From positions 3,534,001-3,598,000 of the forward strand of contig NZ_CP170544.1 of NCBI RefSeq assembly GCF_042693015.1: a stretch of DNA of 64,000 nucleotides. The letters run 5' to 3'. Below, piece after piece: positions 9,070 through 16,489 of the stretch (position 1 is its first letter; the number at the start of each line of letters is the position of its first letter). The position numbers were made by a program, and so were the translations under genes. The notes beneath the pieces are model-generated. The model was not told the DNA's origin. It ran no database searches and saw nothing but the letters and a program-made list of their open reading frames with translations. This stretch comes from Sphingomonas_E sp042693015. Its GTDB lineage: Bacteria > Pseudomonadota > Alphaproteobacteria > Sphingomonadales > Sphingomonadaceae.

Positions 9070-9093
9070 TATATCCCGACGATTTGGGATATA
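9070..9093. promoter_or_regulatory. Inverted repeat upstream of response regulator
   Basis: TATATCCC (9070-9077), 8-base spacer, GGGATATA (9086-9093): perfect 8-bp arms. It lies about 115 bases upstream of the regulator start at 8955 and directly after the stop of the small gene at 9094-9324. Candidate operator or 3' hairpin; AT-rich relative to surroundings. Confidence 0.4.
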
Positions 9094-9324
9094 TCACAAA
9101 TGAAGAGGAAAATATCGCCCGACACAGCAATATCTTTTCACGACTTCAAGTGACAGCAAGCGACTACGGCCATCAGAGCCGGTCCACTCGAGCCACCGGT
9201 CATCCGCCTGGCGCAGGAACCTCATGGTCTCGGGTGCAATCCCCCTAACAACGCCTATTCCGTGGCAACCTTGGCATGGGGATTCAAATGCCGATCGGGG
9301 GCGGTGTCGCTTCCACGTAGCCAT
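9094..9324 (-). CDS. Small Cys-containing hypothetical protein (76 aa)
   Basis: Begins MATWKRHRPRSAFESPCQGC, giving a CxxC within CQGCHGIG that looks like a single half of a zinc-binding knuckle. Later segments include DDRWLEWTGSDGRSRLLSL, plausible as beta strands, and a basic hydrophobic tail. ATG at 9324 has GAGGA about six bases upstream. It sits upstream of, and in the same direction as, the response regulator at 8311-8955, so the two might be co-transcribed. No family recognised; the next duplicated block (from 9344) does not include it. Confidence 0.4.
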   Translation of the reverse strand: MATWKRHRPRSAFESPCQGCHGIGVVRGIAPETMRFLRQADDRWLEWTGSDGRSRLLSLEVVKRYCCVGRYFPLHL

Positions 9325-9348
9325 GCGCTTTCCTCGTACATGCAATCC

Positions 9349-9438
9349 ATGCGGCGCAAAATGTCGCAAATCCAACACGGAATGGCGCGCATTGGTAACC
9401 CCACAAAAACAGTGTTCAGGTCTGGGACAGTTCCCTGA
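9349..9438 (+). other. Possible 29-codon micro-ORF upstream of the sigma factor
   Basis: Open frame MRRKMSQIQHGMARIGNPTK... ending FRSGTVP-stop. In the duplicated copy (stop at 31150-31152) codons 6-29 carry seven base changes, all at third positions and all synonymous, which suggests past or present protein-level constraint. The first ATG is lost in copy 2; the shared ATG is codon 12 (9382). Could be a leader peptide or the tail of a lost gene. Confidence 0.3.
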
Positions 9439-9450
9439 AGTCAGGGAACT
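9429..9450. promoter_or_regulatory. 22-bp palindrome before the sigma factor gene
   Basis: AGTTCCCTGA (9429-9438), two-base centre AG, TCAGGGAACT (9441-9450): perfect 10-bp arms. It overlaps the candidate -35 element GGAAC at 9445-9449. In the truncated copy near 31143-31164 the arms have mismatches. Candidate operator controlling the sigma gene. Confidence 0.5.
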
Positions 9451-9469
9451 CGGAACGCAGCCTTTGGTT
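9445..9469 (+). promoter_or_regulatory. Near-consensus EcfG-type promoter
   Basis: GGAAC (9445-9449), 16-base spacer, GGTT (9466-9469), close to the alphaproteobacterial EcfG consensus GGAAC-N16/17-CGTT. The sigma gene starts at 9500, a fitting distance for autoregulation. Confidence 0.45.
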
Positions 9470-9499
9470 TGAAATGCGCTTCGCCAAGCGAGGTCCGCG

Positions 9500-10159
9500 A
9501 TGGACGATTGCGAGAATAATAGCCCGAGATCTGGTCTGACGGACGGTGAGTTCAAAGCAGATCTAACATCGGTCATTCCAGATCTTCGCGCTTTCGCGCG
9601 CAGCATGTCCGGAGATCGAGCGCTGGCTGATGACCTTGTGCAGGACACCTTACTGAAAGCCTGGGCTGCCCGCCGGAGCTACGAGTCCCGGCGGCAATTC
9701 AAGAGCTGGATTTTCACGATTCTCCGCAACTCATTCCTAAGCCAGATGCGCAGGAAACGTTTCGTTGGGGAATGGAACGATCTCGCCGCCGAAATAGCGC
9801 TTGCGCGCCCGGCCTCGCAGGAACGCGTGATCGAACTCCAGGATGTTTATCGCGCACTCCAGCAATTACCCGCGACACAGCGCGAGGCGATCGTTCTCAT
9901 AGGAGCGGGCGGACTTTCCTACGAAGAGGCCGCGGAGGTAATAAACGTGTGCCTCGGCACAGTGAAAAGTCGGCTCACTCGGGCACGGAAGGCACTGGAG
10001 GAAATTCTTGCCAGTGGCAGATTCTCGTCGCCGCGGTCATTCAAGGAGAACTGCGGTGATCCAATCCTTCTATTGGCCGCCGAAGTCGAGGAAGGTCGAG
10101 CTCGAAGCGGCGCTCGCGCCAACATGCCCTCGCCAGATCCAGAAGCCCTTGCCATCTGA
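9500..10159 (+). CDS. ECF sigma factor, EcfG-like
   Basis: Extracytoplasmic-function sigma-70 family factor, about 219 residues. Region 2 spans roughly residues 25-90 (LRAFARSMSGDRALADDLVQ, KAWAARRSYESRRQFKSWIF, TILRNSFLSQMRRKRF) and region 4 about 115-170 (LQQLPATQREAIVLIGAGGL, CLGTVKSRLTRARKALEEIL). The region 2 pattern is that of the EcfG/ECF15 group that drives the alphaproteobacterial general stress response. PhyR and NepR partners are not adjacent. The C-terminus runs about 45 residues beyond region 4 with low-quality sequence, longer than usual for EcfG and possibly the result of lost stop. GAGG six bases before the ATG. A truncated copy lies at 31214-31336. Confidence 0.82.
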   Translation: MDDCENNSPRSGLTDGEFKADLTSVIPDLRAFARSMSGDRALADDLVQDTLLKAWAARRSYESRRQFKSWIFTILRNSFLSQMRRKRFVGEWNDLAAEIALARPASQERVIELQDVYRALQQLPATQREAIVLIGAGGLSYEEAAEVINVCLGTVKSRLTRARKALEEILASGRFSSPRSFKENCGDPILLLAAEVEEGRARSGARANMPSPDPEALAI

Positions 10160-10504
10160 TAGATCCCGACCTGAATGGAAGTCCGCTAAAGGGAAGTTCG
10201 GATAGCCCCGTCAACGACCGCTTCTCTATCGCGGCCGAGGTCAAGGGGGTTCGCTCACGGCATGAGGTGACCTCCGTGTTTGGGTCAGTACCGGCCGACG
10301 TTGTCCCACGAGGCTCTCGCTTCTCTTCGAGGTCGGCACCGGGCCGCCTCATGATGGGGTAAGAAGGATGGAGCGGTTCAATCTTTGTCGCGCCCTTGCC
10401 TCCGGAGCGGCAGGATCTGCGGACGTTACGAACTCACCCACCCGTCGTCCCCGTGAGGACATCATCCTGCCGAGGCAGAACCTTTCGTTTCGTATTGCGG
10501 TAAG
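10160..10504. other. 345-bp interval before the IS110 gene
   Basis: No gene recognised. Probably includes one end of the IS110-type element, but that family has few end landmarks and I cannot place the boundary. Confidence 0.35.
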
Positions 10505-11548
10505 TCAGGCCGTCGGTGCGAGCACGGTATCGTTGCTCCAGCGGAAGTCGGTTCCGTCAACCCACATGCGATGGAGGATGGCGGCGATCCGCCTGGCGAG
10601 CGCCACGGTGGCGCGGCGCATGCCCCGGCGCTGGGCGACCCGCACAGCCCATGCCTTCAGCCAGGACCATTTCTGGCTGTGACAGGGCATCGACTGCGCC
10701 GCTTCGTAAAGCACCGCACGCAGCATGGTATCGCCGCATTTCGACACGCCGCCGTTGTAGTCGATCTCGCCCGACTGATGTCGCCTGGGCGTCAATCCGA
10801 CATGCGCGCCCACTTCCCGCGAATGAACGAACCGGTGCGGCTGATCGACCGACGCCCGATAGGTAAGCGCCACAAGGGGGCCGACACCGGGTACGGTCAT
10901 GAGGCGCCTGCAAACCGGGTCATGGCGAACCAATTCGAGCACCATCTTGTGGAGGACGGCGAGTTGCTCGCGCATCACGCGCCGAACGCTCAGCAACGGC
11001 TCGACGATCGCGGCAAGCATGGGGAAGTTCTCGACCAAGTCCCGAATACGAGCGTCATATCCGCTCGGGCTGATGGGGCCGACCTTCAACCCGAAATTGC
11101 GCAGCGTGCCCCGCAGGTCGCACTCGATGTCGAGCAACTTGCGCTGAACGAGCTTGCGGCTTGTCAGCAGCATCCGGTGCTCCTGAGCGGCCAGCGTCTT
11201 GACGTGCACCGGCTTGAACAGCCCCACGCGCATCATCTGCGCGATGCCGCGGGCGTCATTGGGATCGGATTTGTTGATCTGCTGGGCCTTGAGGAGTGCC
11301 TTCATGTGCCTGGTCGCGACACACACCACGGGTAAGCCTGCCTCGATCAGAGCGCTCACCAGCCATTGCGATAGAGGGCCAGCCTCGACCCCCACCCGAA
11401 CATAGTCATCGCCGACTGATGCCAGCAGGGTGGCAATGTCGTCGGGCTCGGTCTCTACCTTCAGCTCGCAAAGAACCGTGCCGGCATCGTCCACCACGCA
11501 TACCGACGTCTCCTTCACCGAGACATCCAGACCTGCGAATTGCGCCAT
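10505..11548 (-). CDS. IS110-family transposase
   Basis: 347-residue DEDD-type transposase of the IS110 family. N-terminal RuvC-like catalytic domain begins FAGLDVSVKETSV, continues with VGVEAGPLSQWLV and the acidic segment NKSDPNDARGIAQMMRVG; the C-terminal Transposase_20 domain has LMTVPGVGPLVALTYRASV, HVGLTPRRHQSGE and the conserved Ser region NGGVSKCGD. Start: the ATG at 11548 has AAGGAG eight bases upstream, whereas the ATG at 11554 and GTG at 11557 sit too close to it. The gene looks intact, so the element may still be active. Element ends lie somewhere between about 10400 and 11650 but carry no clear terminal repeats, as expected for IS110. Confidence 0.93.
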   Translation of the reverse strand: MAQFAGLDVSVKETSVCVVDDAGTVLCELKVETEPDDIATLLASVGDDYVRVGVEAGPLSQWLVSALIEAGLPVVCVATRHMKALLKAQQINKSDPNDARGIAQMMRVGLFKPVHVKTLAAQEHRMLLTSRKLVQRKLLDIECDLRGTLRNFGLKVGPISPSGYDARIRDLVENFPMLAAIVEPLLSVRRVMREQLAVLHKMVLELVRHDPVCRRLMTVPGVGPLVALTYRASVDQPHRFVHSREVGAHVGLTPRRHQSGEIDYNGGVSKCGDTMLRAVLYEAAQSMPCHSQKWSWLKAWAVRVAQRRGMRRATVALARRIAAILHRMWVDGTDFRWSNDTVLAPTA

Positions 11549-11724
11549 CGCCATCACTCCTTCCCTCGATGCACGAGGTCAGGATCGACCCCGACTACCG
11601 CATCGTACGTAAAGGGGCTGCAACTTCGCCTGCGCTAAAAATCGCAGCCGCCGCGATACACCATCTTTGTCGGCGGGTGCGGAACCGACTGGCATTTGCT
11701 TTCCAATTTTCATGATAGAACGTC

Positions 11725-12030
11725 ATGATGAAAAGAAACGTGAAACGTGGCAGCAAGCGTATCGCACTTGTTGCTGCCGTCTCGTCGCTGGGTCTGTGGG
11801 GAACTTACTCGGTCCTCACGTGCCTCCGTGGAATCTCGCTGTATTATCCAAATGCGATGGCATGCAATGACGCGGATGTCGCTTGGGAAGCAAGGCGCCG
11901 AGCGTTTCTGAGCATGGTTGATGGGATTACGAGCTTTACAGGATTGTCTGTGGCACTCGTCATTGCTGTGGTCGCGACGTCATGGATCATTCGAGGATTT
12001 AGGGCTGCGCCTCAGGATGAGGTGGCATGA
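11725..12030 (+). CDS. Hypothetical membrane protein (101 aa)
   Basis: Basic N-terminus (MMKRNVKRGSKR) and two predicted membrane helices: IALVAAVSSLGLWGTYSVL near residues 13-31 and FTGLSVALVIAVVATSWII near 71-89. The segment between (residues 32-70) has two Cys (LTC and MACND) and would face the periplasm if both ends are cytoplasmic. AT content is higher than in flanking catabolic genes. Lies just past the IS110 gene, in a patch of small membrane proteins and lipoproteins that looks acquired. No family recognised. Confidence 0.5.
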   Translation: MMKRNVKRGSKRIALVAAVSSLGLWGTYSVLTCLRGISLYYPNAMACNDADVAWEARRRAFLSMVDGITSFTGLSVALVIAVVATSWIIRGFRAAPQDEVA

Positions 12031-12173
12031 CCGAAGAAATAGGCGCCCCTCTCAAGTCGTGGAGCGTCGTTACCTTTTAGCCATTCAAGAGGCGGCGCCA
12101 CCGATCACAAGGCTGTCTCCGATGGCAGGCAAGCGGTTACGCGGAAAGTCGGCGCGGACCTTCTGGACTCGCC

Positions 12174-12488
12174 CTAGCTTAAGGCCGCGGCAACGCAGAC
12201 AATCAACAAGATCAATCCTTCAAGGAGCAGCCAAATGGTGGCGAGGATCCCAAAAACGATCGCCATCGCACGCTTCGTGGTCCAAGCTGCGATGGCAGCT
12301 GCCACAGCCATCGCCACCGTCGCGAACGGCACGGCGCCCCAACCGGCGCCCCAAATTATGCCCAAGACAAGTTGAGTTGAAATGAGGGCGCCAACCCCGG
12401 CAACGGCAGCGGCGACAAATCTGCGGAGTGGCGTCGGCTCTTCAGCGAGCGCCGCAACTTTATGAAATCTCGCTAGTCGACTGCCCAC
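12174..12488 (-). CDS. Hypothetical integral membrane protein (104 aa)
   Basis: About three or four membrane helices: FVAAAVAGVGALISTQLVLG (near 24-43), WGAVPFATVAMAVAAAIAAW (near 50-69) and AIVFGILATIWLLLEGLILL (near 75-94). Start is GTG at 12488; there is no strong ribosome site. Very hydrophobic, with no charged catalytic motif. Function unknown; it is convergent with the small membrane-protein gene at 11725-12030. Confidence 0.45.
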   Translation of the reverse strand: MGSRLARFHKVAALAEEPTPLRRFVAAAVAGVGALISTQLVLGIIWGAGWGAVPFATVAMAVAAAIAAWTTKRAMAIVFGILATIWLLLEGLILLIVCVAAALS

Positions 12489-12660
12489 TTGGCCATCCTA
12501 TCGTGAGGATGGTTTCACTCCAATGACCGTTTCTCCCGACTAGTGAGACTCTGGCTGCTGGCGTGCCTCTTAAGGTCGGCTATTCGCATTCTCGGCGCCA
12601 GAGCCGCCTTTCCGGACACGCCGACATAGCGGACGCCAAAAGAGACGCTATTGTTCGCGT

Positions 12661-13002
12661 ATGATCCGGAAGCGATACTTGGCCTTTGCGTTGCTGCCGA
12701 TGATCCTGCTGGGTTGCGGCAGGCACGAGCCCCCGCCACTCGTTGCTGGAGTGGAAGATCATGCTGTTTGGCAGGCGCGCCTGCAAAGTCAGTTTCCGGC
12801 GGGAACACCCGAGAGCCGTGTCGTTGCCACTCTTAAGCAGCAGGGGTTTAGGATTGGCCCGACGCTCGGGTGCGATCATCAGCGCTGTGGCGAATGGCAG
12901 AGTTGGGAAGGCGTGGGCGGAGTAAGCTGGGTCGTATCTTGGTCCACAGGTGCCGGAAACCGCTTGGAGCGCGTGCAGGGCACCATCATGCTGCTGAACT
13001 AG
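12661..13002 (+). CDS. Hypothetical lipoprotein (113 aa)
   Basis: Signal sequence MIRKRYLAFALLPMILLGCG carries a lipobox LLGC, so Cys19 should be lipidated. The mature domain has FPAGTPESRVVATLKQQGFR, similar to small lipoproteins in which a GTP[ES]xxV...L-x-x-x-G-F helix repeats the BamE/SmpA-like theme, then two Cys (LGCDHQRCGEW) that may pair, and beta strands VSWVVSWSTGAGNRLERVQG. Likely periplasmic face of a membrane. The BamE-like comparison is a suggestion only. Confidence 0.6.
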   Translation: MIRKRYLAFALLPMILLGCGRHEPPPLVAGVEDHAVWQARLQSQFPAGTPESRVVATLKQQGFRIGPTLGCDHQRCGEWQSWEGVGGVSWVVSWSTGAGNRLERVQGTIMLLN

Positions 13003-13049
13003 CGACCGCACGCGACTTTTGGGCGGTATCGCCCGCCCATCGCCAGAAT

Positions 13050-13090
13050 AAATCCTGCCAGTCCGGACCCGCCGACGTTGCGGACATTCC
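13050..13090. repeat. Intergenic repeat, copy near 13.05 kb
   Basis: About 41 bases closely matching 13487-13527, with the shared core GCCGACRTTGCGGACRTT preceded by AAATCCTGCC. A partial copy is at 12609-12637. All copies are outside or at the edges of genes. Confidence 0.6.
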
Positions 13091-13396
13091 TTAGCTGTCC
13101 GGCGGCAACTCGTCTCGATAGGTGACGATACACTGTCCATGTTGTAGAGCATGTTCAGCGGCGTCTCGCAGTGTATCGTCCTCGATCAATTCTACGTCGC
13201 CGCCAAGCTCCTTGGATCTCTGAATTTCAACGAAGATCCACCCAGCTTTACCAGCAACCTCGCGAGCGCGTGCATTATCCTGATCTGAAGGCTCGCCACG
13301 AATGAATATCAGCATCGCGTGACGAGCGCCCGCACGATAGCCTTTGACATCCGCGGCAACGGCTTGCGCTAGGTGAAGTGTTACAATTTCAGGCAT
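13091..13396 (-). CDS. Hypothetical protein (101 aa)
   Basis: Soluble alpha/beta protein starting MPEIVTLHLAQAVAADVKGY, followed by a hydrophobic strand HAMLIFIRGEPSDQDNARAR, a second strand AGWIFVEIQRSKELGG and a helix with DTLRDAAEHALQHG, ending IVTYRDELPPDS. The ATG at 13396 is chosen over an upstream start at 13432 because the conserved-looking part begins there. No family known to me; the alternating strand-helix pattern could be a small alpha/beta sandwich. Confidence 0.5.
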   Translation of the reverse strand: MPEIVTLHLAQAVAADVKGYRAGARHAMLIFIRGEPSDQDNARAREVAGKAGWIFVEIQRSKELGGDVELIEDDTLRDAAEHALQHGQCIVTYRDELPPDS

Positions 13397-13486
13397 TCTT
13401 CGATAATTGCAGACTTCGAGCACCGCTGCCAAGGGCGATGTCCGCTACCCCCGACACTTCCGCCATAATCGCCGGCAAGGCTGGAA

Positions 13487-13527
13487 AAATCCTGCCTGTC
13501 GGGACACGCCGACATTGCGGACGTTTT
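13487..13527. repeat. Intergenic repeat, copy near 13.49 kb
   Basis: Second copy of the repeat at 13050-13090, in the same orientation; it overlaps the 3' edge of the lipoprotein gene downstream region, with GTCGGGACACGCCGACATTG at its centre. Confidence 0.6.
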
Positions 13528-13528
13528 T

Positions 13529-13855
13529 CTAAGGTTGTTGAGGAGGTGGCTCCGCAACAAATCCAACGTTTTCGAAACCCGCCCTTTGTAACGTGAAAAT
13601 CACGCCGCCCAAGCATCGATAGGGCGTCTCTGCCATATCCGAATCGACGTGGGCGCACCGTCCTGATTTCGCTTCCGGGCGAGCGATCGCTAGCAGTTCA
13701 TCTGTTGTGACTTTGCGGCCTTCAACTTCGATGGTGCATGACGAGGCAGGTCCGCGAACGACCACATTAAATGGTGTGGCTGCTTTTTGGCCTCCGCACC
13801 CGGCCACGACGAATGGAAAGGCTGCGATTAAGATTGCTCGGATTGGCAAGTTCAT
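13529..13855 (-). CDS. ExbD-like periplasmic lipoprotein (108 aa)
   Basis: Signal peptide MNLPIRAILIAAFPFVVAGC with a lipobox ending at Cys20. The mature part resembles the periplasmic C-terminal domain of ExbD/TolR proteins: a strand-rich start (CTIEVEGRKVTTDELLAIAR), then TPYRCLGGVIFTLQRAGFEN and VGFVAEPPP, close to the usual ExbD ending in which a helix leads to a final strand. It lacks the ExbD transmembrane helix, replaced here by a lipid anchor. It is therefore either a TonB-system accessory or an unrelated use of that fold. Confidence 0.6.
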   Translation of the reverse strand: MNLPIRAILIAAFPFVVAGCGGQKAATPFNVVVRGPASSCTIEVEGRKVTTDELLAIARPEAKSGRCAHVDSDMAETPYRCLGGVIFTLQRAGFENVGFVAEPPPQQP

Positions 13856-14034
13856 GACGAAACAATGCCGGAGCGTGACCTATCCCGCAATGACCGCTTC
13901 CCCCGACAAGGCCGACGCGATCGCGGAGAAGGGGACTGCCTGAAAGCGGCCACCGTTCCGAATCTGAACGAACGGAAGCTATCAGGCGGTCAAAATTGAC
14001 CGCGGAAAGGCGGCTTTGGCGGCGGTAGCGCCTA

Positions 14035-14361
14035 TCAGCTACCCGTTTCGGTCATCCACGATGGGATGTCACGCTGGGCATGAAGCACGCGCCAGACGTC
14101 AATGTGATCTTGCCGTTCAAGATAGAAAACGAGATACGGAAAGCCTGCCAGCTGGCGGCTGCGCAATCCCGGCAGATCCAGCTCGTGGGCGTATCTCGGC
14201 GAACCTGTCGCGGGCCTTGCTGAAATCAGTCGATATGCTTGCTCAAGCGCATCAATGAAGCGCAGGGCAACATCCCCGCCTGCCTCGTCCGCATAATAGT
14301 CCGCAGCTTCATCGACATCCCGCGCCGCCAACGCGCGCGGGATCACTGGCTTGGCAGTCAC
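14035..14361 (-). CDS. parE: ParE/RelE-superfamily toxin
   Basis: 108-residue toxin of a type II toxin-antitoxin pair; ParE toxins poison DNA gyrase, RelE relatives cleave mRNA. The fold markers are present: N-terminal helices DVDEAADYYADEAGGDVALR and FIDALEQAYRLISARPATGS, then PGLRSRQLAGFPYLVFYLER with the basic Arg in the ParE strand, and IDVWRVLHAQRDIPSWM. Its start overlaps the antitoxin stop by four bases, the standard order antitoxin then toxin. Assignment to ParE rather than RelE rests on the partner being ParD-like. Confidence 0.85.
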   Translation of the reverse strand: MTAKPVIPRALAARDVDEAADYYADEAGGDVALRFIDALEQAYRLISARPATGSPRYAHELDLPGLRSRQLAGFPYLVFYLERQDHIDVWRVLHAQRDIPSWMTETGS

Positions 14362-14597
14362 TTCGTGACGCGACGTCGAACGCGATCACGCAAGCGATCG
14401 AAATATCCGGCATCCACCGCTTCCGTCGGCGCTGAAGCCGCACCGTCCAGCAGGAGCCCTCGCAGATACTGGCGATCCTGGTCCTTCCGGATCAGTTCCC
14501 GGACATACTCGCTGCTCGTCCCAAAGCCACGACCCGAGACCTGTTGGTCAACGAATGACTTGAGCGCCTCAGGCAGCGAGATGTTCATCGTGCTCAT
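14358..14597 (-). CDS. parD: ParD-like antitoxin
   Basis: 79-residue ribbon-helix-helix antitoxin. Starts MSTMNISLPEALKSFVDQQV, the DNA-binding strand and helix, followed by GTSSEYVRELIRKDQDRQYL, matching the CopG/ParD group, and an acidic toxin-binding tail with DAGYFDRLRDRVRRR. A longer in-frame extension upstream exists, but the family core starts exactly at the ATG at 14597. Expected to repress its own promoter in the region 14598-14700. Confidence 0.87.
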   Translation of the reverse strand: MSTMNISLPEALKSFVDQQVSGRGFGTSSEYVRELIRKDQDRQYLRGLLLDGAASAPTEAVDAGYFDRLRDRVRRRVTK

Positions 14598-14706
14598 GTC
14601 CCGTAAATAGCGTGTTTGGCAAAAATTGGCAAGATCCTTGAACGAGCCCGCGTTCGGAAATGGAGCGAGAATCTCTGCGGCCGGTTCCGGCCGAAGGAGA
14701 TGAACC

Positions 14707-15337
14707 ATGGGACATTCAGATCTGGATCCGCCCCCGCGCGAGCGGCGCGCCTGGAACGCGGGGCTGATTGTCGGCCCCAAGCGCCCTCTGAAAGCGAGGG
14801 ATTTTTGGGCCATACGCTTCTTTCTCGACGAACACCGGCGCCTACGCGATCGCCCTATTCGACCTGGCGATCGACAGCAAATTGCGCGGCTGCGACATCG
14901 TGAAAATCAGAATCTGCGATCTCTTTGCCGGGGACAGCATCAGGGATCGAGCCACCGTCGTTCAGCAGAAGACCGGGAGACCTGTTCAGTTCGAGCTGAT
15001 GACCAATGCTCGGGCAAGCCTATCGGCATGGCTGGAGCAGCGCCGTGGTCGGGCTGGCGATTACTTGTTCCCAAGCCGGGTCGACTACACCGGCCATCTC
15101 AGCACGCGCCAATATGCACGTCTGGTCGACGAGTGGGTCGTTGCGGTCGGTTTGAACGGCGCAGAATATGGCACCCATTCGCTGCGCCGGACCAAGGCTT
15201 CGATGATCTACAAGGCCACCGGCAATCTGCGGGCCGTTCAAATCCTGCTCGGCCACAGCAAGATCGAGAACACCGTCAAGTATCTCGGTGTCGATATCGA
15301 TGACGCCCTGATCCTTGCCGAGCGCACCGAGATCTAA
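14707..15337 (+). pseudogene. Tyrosine recombinase/integrase, frameshifted
   Basis: Site-specific recombinase of about 205 residues broken by a frameshift. The N-terminal part starting at 14707 reads WNAGLIVGPKRPLKARDFWA and ends HRRLRD at 14850; the next frame from 14852 continues ALFDLAIDSKLRGCDIVKIR. The family normally reads RDLALF here, so two bases of a Leu codon appear lost. The catalytic domain is otherwise complete: Arg in SKLRGCD, the HSLRRTKASM box with His-x-x-Arg, LLGHSKIENTVKYLG with the nucleophile Tyr. Reading from the Met at 14882 would give only 151 residues starting after the catalytic Arg region, so function is doubtful unless a frameshift is programmed. Confidence 0.8.
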
Positions 15338-15469
15338 CCTGGGCGGCTCCTCACTCCGGCGAGGAGCCGATCCACGGCGCAATGAACAGGCGTCCGCTTT
15401 TCGGGCTCACTCCAGGGACGTTGAATGTCGGCTATGTCGGCGGCTCCAGGCACTCGATTGGATCCTCGA

Positions 15470-16354
15470 TCATGAGATCGCGCCGCTGCGAAATTGCCCT
15501 GGCGTTTGCCCCGTGGCACGCCGGAACGCAGCTCCGAAGCTCCCGGCATTGGCAAAGCCGCTACGGTGGGCCACAACTTTAAGAGGCAGTGAGCGATCGC
15601 TCAGCAATGCCCGTGCCCGCCGGATGCGGGCTTCCTCGATCAGCGCGCTTATTGTTCGTCCGGTGGTGGCTTTGAAGTTGCGTGTCAGCGTCCGGATGCT
15701 GAGCCCGCTCCGGGCAGCGATTTCCTCCAGCGTCGTCGCGCTTTCATCAGCAAGCTCCTCAATCAGCGCAATCTGTTGCGCGGAGAGTCGACGCGCCTTT
15801 GGACGTTCGCCGCACCCTGGCCTGCGCAAGAATCGGGTCAGTTCGACAGCAATCATCGCGCCGCCAGCCTCGAGCATGATGTCGCTGGCAAATCCGGGCG
15901 ACGATGCCTCTCCCAGCAGACGCGTCATCGCCGCTTCGATGGGCGTTCCGTAAATGTCGCTACATGCTTCGAGCAGCCTCTCGTCCCAGGCAAGATCGCC
16001 CGACAGGCGCCGAAACAGGCCGCCCGAAATCGAACAGGCTGCAACCAGAACTTCGCCACCGCTGCCACGGATATCGAAGGGCACACTTGCCGGCGTGAAC
16101 ACCAGCCGCCCGATCTTGCGGAAACGCGCGCGCGAACCCGCTCCGTGCAGCCGGCTCTCGCCTACGGGGGGTGGGCCGATCGCCAGGCCCAATATGGGCG
16201 CCGGCTGTTCATGCACGAGTTCGTTCGGCGACGGCCACTGATAGCGCCGCAGCTCGAAGGCGAAGCCGCCGGCCGAAAGGCCGCCTTCTACCTGCCAGTT
16301 CCTCTCCATTCGCGCTCTTTTCGCCGCTGTGGCTGCAGCTTCCGCATAATCCAT
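15470..16354 (-). CDS. AraC-family transcriptional regulator
   Basis: About 294 residues. The C-terminal AraC double helix-turn-helix is clear: TTLEEIAARSGLSIRTLTRN, KATTGRTISALIEEARIRRA and VVAHRSGFANAGSFGAAFRR followed by ATGQTPGQFR. The N-terminal domain (about 1-180) resembles the AraC ligand-binding type with beta strands (SRARFRKIGRLVFTPASVPF). Transcribed away from the P450 operon, with about 135 bases between the starts, so it probably controls that operon. The ATG at 16354 is preferred over 16408; a third option at 16306 is also plausible because none has a strong ribosome site. Confidence 0.85.
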   Translation of the reverse strand: MDYAEAAATAAKRARMERNWQVEGGLSAGGFAFELRRYQWPSPNELVHEQPAPILGLAIGPPPVGESRLHGAGSRARFRKIGRLVFTPASVPFDIRGSGGEVLVAACSISGGLFRRLSGDLAWDERLLEACSDIYGTPIEAAMTRLLGEASSPGFASDIMLEAGGAMIAVELTRFLRRPGCGERPKARRLSAQQIALIEELADESATTLEEIAARSGLSIRTLTRNFKATTGRTISALIEEARIRRARALLSDRSLPLKVVAHRSGFANAGSFGAAFRRATGQTPGQFRSGAIS

Positions 16355-16489
16355 GTCTGAATCAAGGTGCGCCGCGCCGCGGGATGCGATTTGGCCATCG
16401 TGCAGCATCTATTGGCCGAATGGCGCCATCCGCACGCATTGCCGTCCTCGCCACCTCTCGCGCAAATTCCGCCCGAGAGGAGAAGCGAG

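Larger units (their letters stand above)
9344..9618 (+). repeat. 275-bp block duplicated at 31058-31332 (copy 1)
   Basis: Aligns with 31058-31332 over its whole length without an insertion or deletion, with scattered substitutions. It spans the sigma-factor promoter region and the first 119 bases of the sigma gene. Copy 1 continues into the intact gene; copy 2 breaks off. Confidence 0.9.

Noticed and set aside
10571..11335. Plus-strand frame within the IS110 gene
   Set aside because: Antisense shadow of the transposase.
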